From positions 620,001 through 684,000 of the forward strand of contig JBFIES010000001.1 of assembly GCA_041603235.1 (NCBI GenBank): a DNA stretch of 64,000 bases, given 5' to 3'. Each line of letters starts with the position of its first letter. Position 1 is the stretch's first letter. The notes below the pieces were generated by a model. It did not search any database and was not told where the DNA came from. It saw nothing but the letters and a program-made list of their open reading frames with translations. This document shows, piece by piece, positions 8,467 through 16,722 of this stretch. Origin of the DNA: Panacagrimonas sp041603235 (GTDB lineage Bacteria > Pseudomonadota > Gammaproteobacteria > Nevskiales > Nevskiaceae). Both the position numbers and the translations under genes were made by a program.

Positions 8467-8903
8467 AAAAATCGATCCATGACCTAGTCACGCAAGAAGT
8501 TGAATCACTCCATGCTTTTTTTGTTTCCTGGTTCAGCGGGCAATGTGCGAGAGAATGCTTCGAGCGTGACTTTTCCAGACGTTTCAGCCCCGACCTGGTT
8601 TTCATTCCGCCTGCCGGACGTCGCCTTGGGCTCGATAATCTGAGCCATTCCGTATACCAGGCGTACGCAAGCAACCCCGCTTTTCGTATCCAGATCCGTA
8701 ATGTGCGGGTCGAGCAGGTCTTCGGTGATTATCTGATTGCGACCTATGAGGAATGGCAACGCAACGCACTCGCCTCCACGCCTCCTGACAATGGCCGCAT
8801 CGCGACCGTGTTATTCGCCGTTAGAGAGCACTTGGTTTGGGAGCACATTCACGAAACCTGGTTGCCGCCCGAACAGATTGCCGCTGGCCCATATGATTTC
8901 TAG
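8463..8903 (+). CDS. SnoaL/NTF2-fold-like protein of unknown function
   Basis: A 146-residue protein with an alpha+beta pattern suggestive of the SnoaL/NTF2-like cone fold: an N-terminal helix pair, VFIPPAGRRLGLDNLSHSVY, VEQVFGDYLIATYEEW and a closing strand HLVWEHIHETWLP. It has no signal peptide or membrane segment. Members of this fold act as isomerases, cyclases or binding proteins, and no specific activity can be assigned. The start is TTG at 8463, overlapping the TetR stop by 4 nt, so translation is probably coupled. The following methyltransferase-like gene starts within a few bases of the stop. Fold assignment is by pattern only. Confidence 0.65.
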   Translation: MKKSIHDLVTQEVESLHAFFVSWFSGQCARECFERDFSRRFSPDLVFIPPAGRRLGLDNLSHSVYQAYASNPAFRIQIRNVRVEQVFGDYLIATYEEWQRNALASTPPDNGRIATVLFAVREHLVWEHIHETWLPPEQIAAGPYDF

Positions 8904-8907
8904 GCGC

Positions 8908-9819
8908 ATGCCCAAGCAGGACATGACTCGCGTAACCGCTTTGCCTCGTCCCTCGCGAACTGAGCAACACATGCAGTCTTGGGAGGTGCCTGTTTCCCTT
9001 CCCGATGGCGAGTTCATCGCCCACATCCTGGAGCCCGAATCGACCAGCTTGATGCAGATCATGCGGCAACTGCGCAGCGGCACCTACCAGAAACCCTTTG
9101 TGTTGGAAGATGGTGAATTTCGGCAACTGCATTTTGGCCTTCGATACATGCAAAGCCGCATGCGCCTGGCCTCACCCGATGAACTGAGCTTCGCGTACAC
9201 CCGCGAAATGATGGCCTTTCTACTGTTCAGGCCCGAGCCGTCGCATATCCTGATACTGGGCATGGGAGGCGGTTCGCTAAGCAAATTCTGTTATCAGCAA
9301 CTTCCCGCAACGCGTATCACTTCGGTGGAAATCGATCGGACGGTCATTGAACTCTCACACTTGTTCGAGATGCCGGAACCCGATGGACGGCTGAAAATCG
9401 TCCACGGTGATGGTGCTGAATTCGTAAAGACAGCGAACGCAGGTGCGGATGTGATCCTGGTCGATGGCTGCGACAAGAACGGTATCGCACCGGCCTTCCG
9501 TGAAGCCGCCTTCTATGAGGATGCTCTGGCTCGCCTGAAAGCGGACGGCGTGCTCGCCGTGAACCTGGTGGGCAGTGCGACGCGCGTCGGCAAACTCAAA
9601 CGTCTGATCAATGAGGTCTTTGACGGCGCCAGCTGCGTATTGCCCGGTGTCGCCGAGAATAATCAAATTCTGTTTGCGATCAGGCGCGGCACCTGGCCGC
9701 CCGATGCCAATGCCCTGCTCGATCGCGCTGACATATTGCGACGCCGCCACGGACTACCGTTTATTCAGTACCTCAGGCGTTTGAACATACCGGCGCAAGA
9801 CGATTCCGACCGAATCTAG
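8908..9819 (+). CDS. Spermidine-synthase-like / class I SAM-dependent methyltransferase fold protein
   Basis: About 303 residues. A spermidine-synthase-type Rossmann core is visible: HILILGMGGGSLSKFCYQ (glycine-rich nucleotide loop), ITSVEIDRTVIELSHLF (acidic residue for the ribose), LKIVHGDGAEFVKTANAGAD and VILVDGCDKNGIAPAF. The N-terminal region (FGLRYMQSRMRLASPDELSF, then AYTREMMAFLLF) resembles the strand region of spermidine synthases. Genuine polyamine transfer is not established, because many such proteins (SpeE-like, spermidine synthase-like) have other or unknown activities. The start is ambiguous among ATGs at 8893, 8908 and 8923; 8908 lies just after the preceding stop. It is the last gene of the TetR-led operon and is followed by a strong terminator. 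Confidence 0.8.
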   Translation: MPKQDMTRVTALPRPSRTEQHMQSWEVPVSLPDGEFIAHILEPESTSLMQIMRQLRSGTYQKPFVLEDGEFRQLHFGLRYMQSRMRLASPDELSFAYTREMMAFLLFRPEPSHILILGMGGGSLSKFCYQQLPATRITSVEIDRTVIELSHLFEMPEPDGRLKIVHGDGAEFVKTANAGADVILVDGCDKNGIAPAFREAAFYEDALARLKADGVLAVNLVGSATRVGKLKRLINEVFDGASCVLPGVAENNQILFAIRRGTWPPDANALLDRADILRRRHGLPFIQYLRRLNIPAQDDSDRI

Positions 9820-9837
9820 AATGAGAAATGTCGCTCA

Positions 9838-9870
9838 ATAAAAAAGGCCCAGCAATGCGGGGCCTTTTTC
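9838..9870. terminator. Bidirectional rho-independent terminator
   Basis: A 10-bp perfect stem (AAAAAGGCCC at 9841-9850 with GGGCCTTTTT at 9860-9869) with a 9-nt loop. It has T-runs on both strands and lies between the methyltransferase-like gene and the convergent sdhB. Confidence 0.9.
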
Positions 9871-9892
9871 TGATTTTGACGTCACCTGCAGA

Positions 9893-10678
9893 TCAGGTTC
9901 TGCGTTCCACCAGCATTTTCTTGGTTTCAGCGATAGCCTTCGCTGGGTTCAAGCCCTTGGGGCAGGTCTTGGTGCAGTTCATGATGGTGTGGCAGCGGTA
10001 CAGCTTGAACGGATCTTCAAGCGCATCCAAACGCTCGCCGGTGGCTTCGTCGCGCGAATCTGCGAGCCAGCGATAGGACTGCAGCAGAACGGCCGGACCG
10101 AGGTAGCGATCACCATTCCACCAATAGCTTGGGCAGCTGGTGGAGCAGCAAGCGCAGAGAATGCACTCGTACAAGCCATCGAGCTTGGCGCGCTCTTCTT
10201 CGGACTGCAGACGCTCACGAGTCGGCGCGGGTGAGTCGGTCTTGAGCCAGGGCTCAACACTGGCCAGCTGCGCATAGAAGTGTGTCATGTCAGGGACCAG
10301 ATCCTTGACTACCGGCATGTGCGGCAGAGGATAGATCGCAACATCACCGCTGACCTCATCACAGCCCTTGATGCAGGCCAGCGTGTTGGTGCCGTCGATG
10401 TTCATTGCGCAACTGCCGCAGATCCCCTCGCGGCATGACCGGCGGAAGGTCAACGAAGGATCAACCTCGTTCTTGATCTTGATCAGCGCGTCCAGAACCA
10501 TCGGGCCGCAGCTGTCCATATCAACGTCGTAGGAATCGACACGCGGGTTCTCACCTGTCTCCGGGTCATAGCGATAGACCTTGAAGGTGCGGACATTCTT
10601 CGCGCCAGCCGGTGCGGGGAAATTCTTGCCCGCACTCTTGTTGATCGTCGAATTCTTGGGAAGTGTGAACTGGGCCAT
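9893..10678 (-). CDS. sdhB: Succinate dehydrogenase iron-sulfur subunit
   Basis: Electron-transfer subunit of complex II, which passes electrons from the SdhA flavin to quinone. The 261-residue product has the [2Fe-2S] motif CREGICGSCAMNIDG, the [4Fe-4S] motif CILCACCSTSCPSYWW and the [3Fe-4S]/[4Fe-4S] ligands in CHTIMNCTKTCPKGLNP. It is the last gene of the sdh operon and is followed by the terminator at 9838. Unlike the common sdhCDAB layout, a DUF2939 gene lies between sdhA and sdhB. Its N-terminal extension of about 25 residues before the first conserved strand is slightly longer than in E. coli. Confidence 0.97.
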   Translation of the reverse strand: MAQFTLPKNSTINKSAGKNFPAPAGAKNVRTFKVYRYDPETGENPRVDSYDVDMDSCGPMVLDALIKIKNEVDPSLTFRRSCREGICGSCAMNIDGTNTLACIKGCDEVSGDVAIYPLPHMPVVKDLVPDMTHFYAQLASVEPWLKTDSPAPTRERLQSEEERAKLDGLYECILCACCSTSCPSYWWNGDRYLGPAVLLQSYRWLADSRDEATGERLDALEDPFKLYRCHTIMNCTKTCPKGLNPAKAIAETKKMLVERRT

Positions 10679-10721
10679 GACGGACTCCTGAGTAATCCTG
10701 CTTGATACTTGAAAATTAGAT

Positions 10722-11252
10722 TTATTCGCTGAGTGGCCCGGACCCGGTCAGGCTGACCAGACGCCATTGCCTGTCAGCCCCCTGCTCCATGACCATTCCT
10801 ATTTCGCCACGCTGCGGCCGATGGGCCACCACGTTGAAGCGGGTTTTGGACTCGTAATTTGCCGATTGAATATCAGCATCAAATTCGCACGGTGTTCCTG
10901 GCGGCTTGGGGCTGCGATCAATGTTGCCTTGCGCATCGGTGTCGCAGGACAAATGAATCAGACCCGAAGGCGTTGCAAGATCCTCGACCACGAATCCAGT
11001 CACGAAGCTTTCGATCTCGCCGCGCAATTTTCCGAGGAACTTGTCCTGATTTTTCTGCTCGATCCGCTGATCCAGATGATGGACCACATTGTTCTCAAGC
11101 TTGTCGAAATCCACCCGCCGCGCAACAGCAGCTTCGTCACGCGCCTGGATCGCAGACTTGAGCTGACCGAGCGCAATCAAGGGGCGCGCCCAGTAGGCAC
11201 CTGCCGCCACCAGGATTGCGAGCAGCACAACAACTGCGATTCCAATGCGCAT
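10722..11252 (-). CDS. DUF2939-type membrane-anchored protein within the sdh operon
   Basis: A 176-residue protein with one N-terminal hydrophobic segment (IAVVVLLAILVAAGAYW), then a DUF2939-like core. The core begins PLIALGQLKSAIQARDEAAV, with VDFDKLENNVVHHLDQRI, the usual pattern of this family. The signal-anchor suggests the rest faces the periplasm. It sits between sdhA (18 nt upstream) and sdhB (43 nt downstream) on the same strand, so it is probably co-transcribed with complex II. Function is unknown. A role in complex II biogenesis is possible but rests only on position. Confidence 0.8.
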   Translation of the reverse strand: MRIGIAVVVLLAILVAAGAYWARPLIALGQLKSAIQARDEAAVARRVDFDKLENNVVHHLDQRIEQKNQDKFLGKLRGEIESFVTGFVVEDLATPSGLIHLSCDTDAQGNIDRSPKPPGTPCEFDADIQSANYESKTRFNVVAHRPQRGEIGMVMEQGADRQWRLVSLTGSGPLSE

Positions 11253-11270
11253 CGGTTTTCCGAGGCCGAA

Positions 11271-13064
11271 TCAGTAGACGCGCTTCTTCGGCGGAATAAC
11301 ATCAACATCGCTGTCGAGTGTATTCATGTGAACCGGTCGGAAATCGATACGCACATCCGTGTCCGTATCACGCCAGGCCAGCGTATGCTTCTGCCAGTCT
11401 TTGTCATCGCGGTCCTTGATGTCGTCACGTGCGTGAGCACCACGCGATTCCTTGCGGTTCTCTGCGCAAACAATTGTGGTCAAGGCCTGACCCAGCAGAT
11501 TGTCCAGCTCCAGCGATTCCATCAGGTCCGAATTCCAGACCATGGAACGGTCCGACACCTTCAGGTCATTGGCAAAGCTTTCGACCACGCCTTTGACCTT
11601 GGTAATGCCTTCTTGCATGGTCGGGCCATCGCGGAACACCGCGCAGTGCTTCTGCATGGTCTTCTGCATGTCGAGGCGAAGCTCGGCCGTGGACTTAGTG
11701 CCCTTGGCATTTCGAATGCGATCCAGACGTGACAGGCAGGCCTCTTCCGAGGCGCCCGAAATCTTCCGATGGCTTTCGCCGGCCTTGATCATGCCGGAGG
11801 ACTTGATGGCCGCTGCGCGACCAAACACCACCAGATCGAGCAGCGAGTTCGAGCCCAGGCGATTGGCGCCGTGGACCGATACGCAAGCGGCCTCGCCCAC
11901 AGCCATCAGGCCGGGAACGACGGAGTCTGCGTTGCCATCTTTCAACGTCACCACTTCGCCGGAGTAGAGCGTTGGAATACCGCCCATGTTGTAGTGCACG
12001 GTCGGCACCACGGGAATCGGCTCCTTGGTCACGTCCACACCCGCAAAAATCTTGGCGCTTTCGGAAATGCCCGGCAAGCGGGCGTGGAGTAGCTCAGGCT
12101 CCAGATGCTCAAGATGCAAGTGAATGTGATCACCCTCTGCACCCACACCACGACCTTCGCGAATTTCCGTAGCCATGCTGCGGCTCACCATGTCGCGCGG
12201 CGCGAGATCCTTCACGCTCGGCGCATAGCGCTCCATGAAACGCTCGCCGTCCTTGTTGGTCAGGAAGCCACCTTCACCACGGGCTCCTTCGGTGATCAGA
12301 CAGCCTGAACCGTAGATGCCGGTGGGGTGGAACTGCACAAACTCCATGTCCTGCAATGGCAGGCCTGCGCGCTGGACCATGGCATTGCCATCACCGGTGC
12401 AGGTATGGGCCGAGGTGGCAGAGAAATAGGCACGCCCGTAGCCGCCAGTAGCCAGAATGACCATCTGCGCGCGGAAACGATGCAGCTGGCCGGTGGACAG
12501 ATCCCAGGCCATGACGCCCTTGCAGGAACCGTCTTCATCCATCAGCAGGTCGAGTGCGAAGTACTCGATGAAGAACTGCGCCTTGCACTTCAGGCTCTGC
12601 TGATAAAGCGTATGCAGCATGGCGTGACCGGTGCGGTCGGCTGCCGCGCAGGTACGCTGCGCCGGAGGACCTTCACCGAATTCAGTGGTCATGCCACCAA
12701 AGGGGCGCTGATAGATCTTGCCTTCCTCCGTGCGGGAGAACGGCACGCCGTAGTGCTCAAGTTCGATGATCGCGGGAATCGCTTCGCGGGTCATGTACTG
12801 AATGGCGTCCTGATCACCCAGCCAGTCGGAGCCCTTCACCGTGTCGTAGAAATGCCAGCGCCAGTCGTCCTTGCCCATGTTGGCAAGCGCACCGGAGATG
12901 CCCCCCTGCGCCGCAACGGTGTGCGAACGGGTGGGAAAGACCTTGGTGATATTGGCTGTCTTCAGACCTGATTCGGCCAGACCCAGGGTAGCGCGAAGGC
13001 CCGCGCCACCGGCGCCGACCACAACCACGTCATATTCGTGGTGAACAATTTCGTATGCAGACAT
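11271..13064 (-). CDS. sdhA: Succinate dehydrogenase flavoprotein subunit
   Basis: Catalytic subunit of complex II, oxidising succinate to fumarate. The 597-residue product begins with the FAD-binding motif VVVGAGGAGLRATLGLAESG. It has the covalent FAD-histidine segment TRSHTVAAQGGISGAL, the active-site region MEFVQFHPTGIYGSGCLITE and the C-terminal motif ESRGAHARDDIKDRD. Length is typical. It follows sdhD by 15 nt and is followed by the DUF2939 gene. Maturation would need FAD insertion by the sdhE product (5313), and the SDHAF4-type protein at 13941 would act on the flavinylated subunit. Confidence 0.98.
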   Translation of the reverse strand: MSAYEIVHHEYDVVVVGAGGAGLRATLGLAESGLKTANITKVFPTRSHTVAAQGGISGALANMGKDDWRWHFYDTVKGSDWLGDQDAIQYMTREAIPAIIELEHYGVPFSRTEEGKIYQRPFGGMTTEFGEGPPAQRTCAAADRTGHAMLHTLYQQSLKCKAQFFIEYFALDLLMDEDGSCKGVMAWDLSTGQLHRFRAQMVILATGGYGRAYFSATSAHTCTGDGNAMVQRAGLPLQDMEFVQFHPTGIYGSGCLITEGARGEGGFLTNKDGERFMERYAPSVKDLAPRDMVSRSMATEIREGRGVGAEGDHIHLHLEHLEPELLHARLPGISESAKIFAGVDVTKEPIPVVPTVHYNMGGIPTLYSGEVVTLKDGNADSVVPGLMAVGEAACVSVHGANRLGSNSLLDLVVFGRAAAIKSSGMIKAGESHRKISGASEEACLSRLDRIRNAKGTKSTAELRLDMQKTMQKHCAVFRDGPTMQEGITKVKGVVESFANDLKVSDRSMVWNSDLMESLELDNLLGQALTTIVCAENRKESRGAHARDDIKDRDDKDWQKHTLAWRDTDTDVRIDFRPVHMNTLDSDVDVIPPKKRVY

Positions 13065-13079
13065 CAGTCTTTCAAATCC

Positions 13080-13457
13080 TTAGCTGAGCGCGATTTTCAA
13101 CACTGCAAAGATGCTGGCAGTGGCGACGATGAAGTGGAAAAACTTGGACAGCAGCAGCGCCGTGATCTTGAGCGCTTCACTGCCCACGTAATCTTCAATC
13201 ACAACCTGCACGCCCAACATGGAGTGATACAGGGCCGCACCAATGAACAGGATCAGGGTAACGGCGACCGCCGGGTAACCCACCCACCACTGCACCTGCT
13301 CATAGCTGGCGCCGGGCAGGCTGGCCAGACTGAATACAAACCAGAGGCTCAAGGGAATCAGGGCAACGGCAGATACGCGCTGAACCCAGAAGTGATGGGT
13401 GCCGTCCTTGGCAGATCCCAGGCCACGGGCCTGGCTTAAAGGGGAACGAAGACTCAT
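13080..13457 (-). CDS. sdhD: Succinate dehydrogenase membrane anchor subunit
   Basis: A 125-residue hydrophobic subunit of complex II. The N-terminal motif HFWVQRVSAVALIPLSLWFV is the conserved HxWxQRxTA-like entrance to helix 1. It is followed by two more helices (YPAVAVTLILFIGAALYHSM and ITALLLSKFFHFIVATASIF). The histidine in ALYHSMLGVQVVIEDYV is the likely haem b ligand. It sits between sdhC (15 nt upstream) and sdhA (15 nt downstream). Confidence 0.94.
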   Translation of the reverse strand: MSLRSPLSQARGLGSAKDGTHHFWVQRVSAVALIPLSLWFVFSLASLPGASYEQVQWWVGYPAVAVTLILFIGAALYHSMLGVQVVIEDYVGSEALKITALLLSKFFHFIVATASIFAVLKIALS

Positions 13458-13472
13458 GTTCGAAAGCTCCTA

Positions 13473-13874
13473 TCAGGTCAGGCAGGCAATGAGCCAGGCA
13501 GCTGCAGTCAGCACGCCGGAGGCAATAACAACGGCATAACCGGTGGCGTAGGCCTTTTCAATCTCGAGGCCCTTGCCAATATCCCAGAACAAGTGCCGAA
13601 TCCCGTTGCACAGGTGATACATGAAGGCCCAGCTGAAACCGAACAGCACGACTTGCCCGTACCAGGCGGAAATATGACTGGCATAGGCTTCAAATGCTTC
13701 TGGACCGCTGGCCAGTGCTACCAGCCATCCCGCCAGCAGCAAGGTGCCCGCACTCAGGGCCATGCCAGTAATTCGGTGGATGATCGACAGCATCGACGTC
13801 AGCTGTGGCTTGTAATAAGGCCCGATCATGAAGGGCGACAGCGGCCGACTGCTCGGCGTTTTCGGAGTACTCAT
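13473..13874 (-). CDS. sdhC: Succinate dehydrogenase cytochrome b556 subunit
   Basis: A 133-residue membrane subunit of complex II with three transmembrane helices. The motif MLSIIHRITGMALSAG carries the conserved SxxHRxTG quinone-site signature, and YHLCNGIRHLFWDIGKG contains the haem b histidine. Length matches the family. The upstream gene is an SDHAF4-type assembly factor 66 nt away on the same strand, so the operon order is SDHAF4, sdhC, sdhD, sdhA, DUF2939, sdhB. Confidence 0.95.
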   Translation of the reverse strand: MSTPKTPSSRPLSPFMIGPYYKPQLTSMLSIIHRITGMALSAGTLLLAGWLVALASGPEAFEAYASHISAWYGQVVLFGFSWAFMYHLCNGIRHLFWDIGKGLEIEKAYATGYAVVIASGVLTAAAWLIACLT

Positions 13875-13940
13875 TTTTTATACCTTCGACTGTGCGCACG
13901 CCACGATGGCGCCGCAGACCACGTGGGTTTGAATCGGTTG

Positions 13941-14171
13941 CTAGAAATCGATGCAGCGTCCATCCTTTTCCCAGTCGCCGTAGCGAGTGGGTTCCATCCC
14001 GTTCTTGCGGCCGCCGAACTCCTTCGGCTTGCCGTCATCTACGGCGATGACGTCCTTGTCACCATCAACTGCTTTCGCCTGGCCTTCATTAGCCAGCAAT
14101 TCGCTCAAGGCAATGGCATCGCTCGCTTTTGGGCGATACCGTTTTACGACTTCATCAGGTTTGTCTGACAT
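13941..14171 (-). CDS. SDHAF4-type (DUF1674) succinate dehydrogenase assembly factor
   Basis: A 76-residue protein with the DUF1674 C-terminal signature: EFGGRKNGMEPTRYGDWEKD followed by GRCIDF. In eukaryotes SDHAF4 (Sdh8) binds flavinylated SdhA and protects it until SdhB joins. The bacterial relatives are less studied, so function is by family. The start at MSDKPDE was chosen; the frame continues upstream to 14261 but that part is not conserved. It heads the sdh operon and is divergent from ygfZ (start 14263). A lone assembly factor as first gene is consistent with co-production with complex II. Confidence 0.85.
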   Translation of the reverse strand: MSDKPDEVVKRYRPKASDAIALSELLANEGQAKAVDGDKDVIAVDDGKPKEFGGRKNGMEPTRYGDWEKDGRCIDF

Positions 14172-14262
14172 TCTTGAGATGGCGCATATTCTGGGAAAGC
14201 AGCCCCCCATTTTCGCAAAGTTGAGGCCTTGGCCGCAACGAATGAAGGAATAACAGGTCACT

Positions 14263-15192
14263 GTGAGTCAAATTGAAAACAGCAAAAGCAGGCTAATTCG
14301 GCTCGATTCATGGGCCGCACTGAAGATTTGCGGGGAAGATGCGGAAGCGTTTCTTCAGGGCCAGATCAGCGCGGATATCCGCGCCCTGCGCGCAGAGTCC
14401 GCCGTACTGACGTCATACAGCAGTCCAAAAGGTCGCGTGCTGGCCCTGCCCCTGATGATGCGGATTGCGGACGGTTTCGAACTCTGGCTACCGCGTTCGC
14501 TTCTGGATGTGGTCAGCAAACGTCTGCGCATGTTCGTCCTCAGATCGAAGCTCAATATCGAACAAAGCGACTCGCAAGCGCTCGGCCTGCTGGGCCAGAT
14601 CGCAGATTTTCCCCTCGCCGCACAGCTGAGCAGCATCCCGGTGACACCCCTGGAGGTGACTCAGGCGGACTCGGGCTTGCGCATCATGCGCGCCTACGGC
14701 GAAGCAGCGCGGTACTTCATCAGCGGTAGCCCGGAAAACTTGGCGAGCCTAGAATCTGAGTCCGATCAGGACCTGTGGCGGCGTGCTGAAATCACGTCCG
14801 GCGTGCCGGTCGTCATGCCTGAAACCCAGGACAAGTGGGTTGCACAGATGCTCAACATTGACCGGTTTGCCGGTGGCATCGATTTCAAGAAAGGTTGCTA
14901 TACCGGGCAGGAAGTCATTGCCCGCTTGCACTATCTGGGCAAACTCAAGAAGCGCATGTTCGTGATCCACGGGGAGGGCGAGCCCCCGGCACCGGGGACC
15001 TCCATCCATGACTCCAACGGTGACGGACAAGCAGTGGGAGACATCGTTGACGCGATTGCCGCAGGTGATAACAACGGCTTCATTGCCTGTGCGGTACTGC
15101 AGGTGGCCGTCGCAAGCGCCACCAGCCTGTGTGTCAATCAGCAAGCTGATCGGCGCATCCGCTCTATCGCATCAGAGCCGACTCAACCCTGA
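14263..15192 (+). CDS. ygfZ: tRNA-modifying / Fe-S cluster protein YgfZ
   Basis: A 309-residue folate-binding protein of the GcvT-like YgfZ family, which supports Fe-S enzymes such as MiaB. The N-terminal segment AEAFLQGQISADIRALRAES and the diagnostic motif FKKGCYTGQEVIARLHYLGK (KGCYxGQE, with the essential cysteine) are present. Start is GTG at 14263. It is divergent from the SDHAF4 gene by 91 bp. The neighbourhood (sdhB with three clusters) fits a gene concerned with Fe-S enzyme upkeep, though that link is inference. It ends 5 nt from the convergent guaB. Confidence 0.93.
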   Translation: MSQIENSKSRLIRLDSWAALKICGEDAEAFLQGQISADIRALRAESAVLTSYSSPKGRVLALPLMMRIADGFELWLPRSLLDVVSKRLRMFVLRSKLNIEQSDSQALGLLGQIADFPLAAQLSSIPVTPLEVTQADSGLRIMRAYGEAARYFISGSPENLASLESESDQDLWRRAEITSGVPVVMPETQDKWVAQMLNIDRFAGGIDFKKGCYTGQEVIARLHYLGKLKKRMFVIHGEGEPPAPGTSIHDSNGDGQAVGDIVDAIAAGDNNGFIACAVLQVAVASATSLCVNQQADRRIRSIASEPTQP

Positions 15193-15197
15193 GCGGA

Positions 15198-16664
15198 TTA
15201 TTCCGTGCGGTAGTTCGGCGCTTCCTTTGTGATGCTCACGTCATGCACATGACTCTCTTTCATGCCGGCCGATGTGATCTTCACGAAACGCGACTTGGTG
15301 CGCAGTTCCTCAATGCTGGTGCAACCGGTATAGCCCATGGATGCGCGAAGGCCACCAATCATCTGGTGAATGATGGCTGCCATTGGACCCTTGTAGGGCA
15401 CCCGGCCTTCCACACCTTCTGGCACCAGTTTCTCGACCTCGCTGGTGGTGTCCTGAAAATAGCGATCCTTCGAGCCCTGCGCCTGAGACATCGCGCCGAG
15501 TGATCCCATGCCGCGGTAAGACTTGTACGAACGCCCCTGATACAGCTCCACTTCTCCAGGCGCTTCTTCTGTGCCGGCCAGAATGGAGCCCACCATCACT
15601 GCATGCGCACCAGCCGCCAGCGCCTTGGAGAAATCACCGGAAAAACGCACCCCGCCATCACCTATGAGCGGTACATCGCGATTCTTGAGTGCCTCTGCCA
15701 CCGACATGATCGCGCTGATCTGCGGCACTCCCACTCCGGCCACCACGCGTGTCGTGCAGATAGAACCCGGACCAATTCCGACCTTGACCGCATCCGCACC
15801 GGCATCAGCGAGCGCGAGCGCCGCATCGGCCGAAGCGATATTGCCGCCAATAATCTGCAGGTCCGGATACTGCCGCTTGAGGCTGGCGACGCGATCAATC
15901 ACGCCCTTGGAATGACCATGCGCGGTGTCTACCACGATGACATCCACCCCCGCCTGGACCAGTCCGGCGACGCGCTCTTCGGTCTCCGGTCCGGTGCCTA
16001 CTGCGGCCCCCACTCTCAGGCTGCCGCGCTCATCCTTGCAGGCCAGAGGATGATCGCTGGACTTCTGGATGTCCTTGACCGTGATCATGCCGCGCAGCTG
16101 GAATTTGTCGTTGATCACCAGCACTTTTTCAATGCGATGCTGATGCAGCTTGGCGACAACCTCTTCGCGAGATGCGCCTTCCTGCACGGTGACCAGCCGG
16201 TCCCGGGGCGTCATCACTTCGCTGACCGGCTCGCCATAACGCGTCTCAAACCGCAGGTCGCGGCTGGTCACGATACCAACCAGCTGATCGCCATCGACTA
16301 CCGGCACGCCGGAAATTCGATTGGCACGAGTCAGCTCAATGACTTCACCAATGGTGATGGTCGGCGGCACGGTAATCGGATCGGCAATCACGCCCGATTC
16401 ATACTTCTTGACCATTCGCACTTCAGCAGCCTGGCGTTCGGCGGTCATGTTCTTGTGAACAATGCCCATCCCGCCTTCCTGCGCCAGCGCAATGGCCAGC
16501 TTAGATTCAGTCACCGTGTCCATGGCAGCGGACAGCAGCGGGATATTCAGCGTAATTCGAGAAGTCAGCCGTGTGGTCAGATTGACCTGGCGTGGCAGGA
16601 CTTCGGAATAGGCGGGTTGAAGCAGGACGTCGTCAAACGTCAGGGCCTCGGTTTCAATTCGCAT
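15198..16664 (-). CDS. guaB: Inosine-5'-monophosphate dehydrogenase
   Basis: Catalyses IMP to XMP with NAD, the committed step of GMP synthesis. The 488-residue product begins with TFDDVLLQPAYSEVLPR. It contains two CBS domains at about residues 90-205 (IEKVLVINDKFQLRGMITV is part of the second), the catalytic cysteine loop GIGPGSICTTRVVAGVGVPQ and the flap region GMGSLGAMSQ. The start at 16664 has GGAG 10 nt upstream. The frame is open further upstream to 16745 but overlaps the divergent xseA start. No guaA follows in this window: the downstream neighbour is the convergent ygfZ. Confidence 0.98.
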   Translation of the reverse strand: MRIETEALTFDDVLLQPAYSEVLPRQVNLTTRLTSRITLNIPLLSAAMDTVTESKLAIALAQEGGMGIVHKNMTAERQAAEVRMVKKYESGVIADPITVPPTITIGEVIELTRANRISGVPVVDGDQLVGIVTSRDLRFETRYGEPVSEVMTPRDRLVTVQEGASREEVVAKLHQHRIEKVLVINDKFQLRGMITVKDIQKSSDHPLACKDERGSLRVGAAVGTGPETEERVAGLVQAGVDVIVVDTAHGHSKGVIDRVASLKRQYPDLQIIGGNIASADAALALADAGADAVKVGIGPGSICTTRVVAGVGVPQISAIMSVAEALKNRDVPLIGDGGVRFSGDFSKALAAGAHAVMVGSILAGTEEAPGEVELYQGRSYKSYRGMGSLGAMSQAQGSKDRYFQDTTSEVEKLVPEGVEGRVPYKGPMAAIIHQMIGGLRASMGYTGCTSIEELRTKSRFVKITSAGMKESHVHDVSITKEAPNYRTE

Positions 16665-16685
16665 AGAGAGCTCCGTCAAGCGACT

Positions 16686-16691
16686 ATTATA
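16686..16691 (-). promoter_or_regulatory. Candidate -10 element for guaB
   Basis: A perfect TATAAT on the minus strand, 22 nt upstream of the guaB ATG, in the 58-bp guaB/xseA divergent region. No good -35 hexamer is visible at 16-18 nt, so the call rests on the -10 alone. Confidence 0.4.
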
Positions 16692-16722
16692 CGGATCAGC
16701 ATTCGAACCTCCGAAAATTTTC

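Noticed and set aside
10767..11732. Plus-strand open frame of 321 codons antisense to the DUF2939 gene and sdhA
   Set aside because: It mirrors a long conserved gene pair, has no ribosome-binding site and resembles no family.
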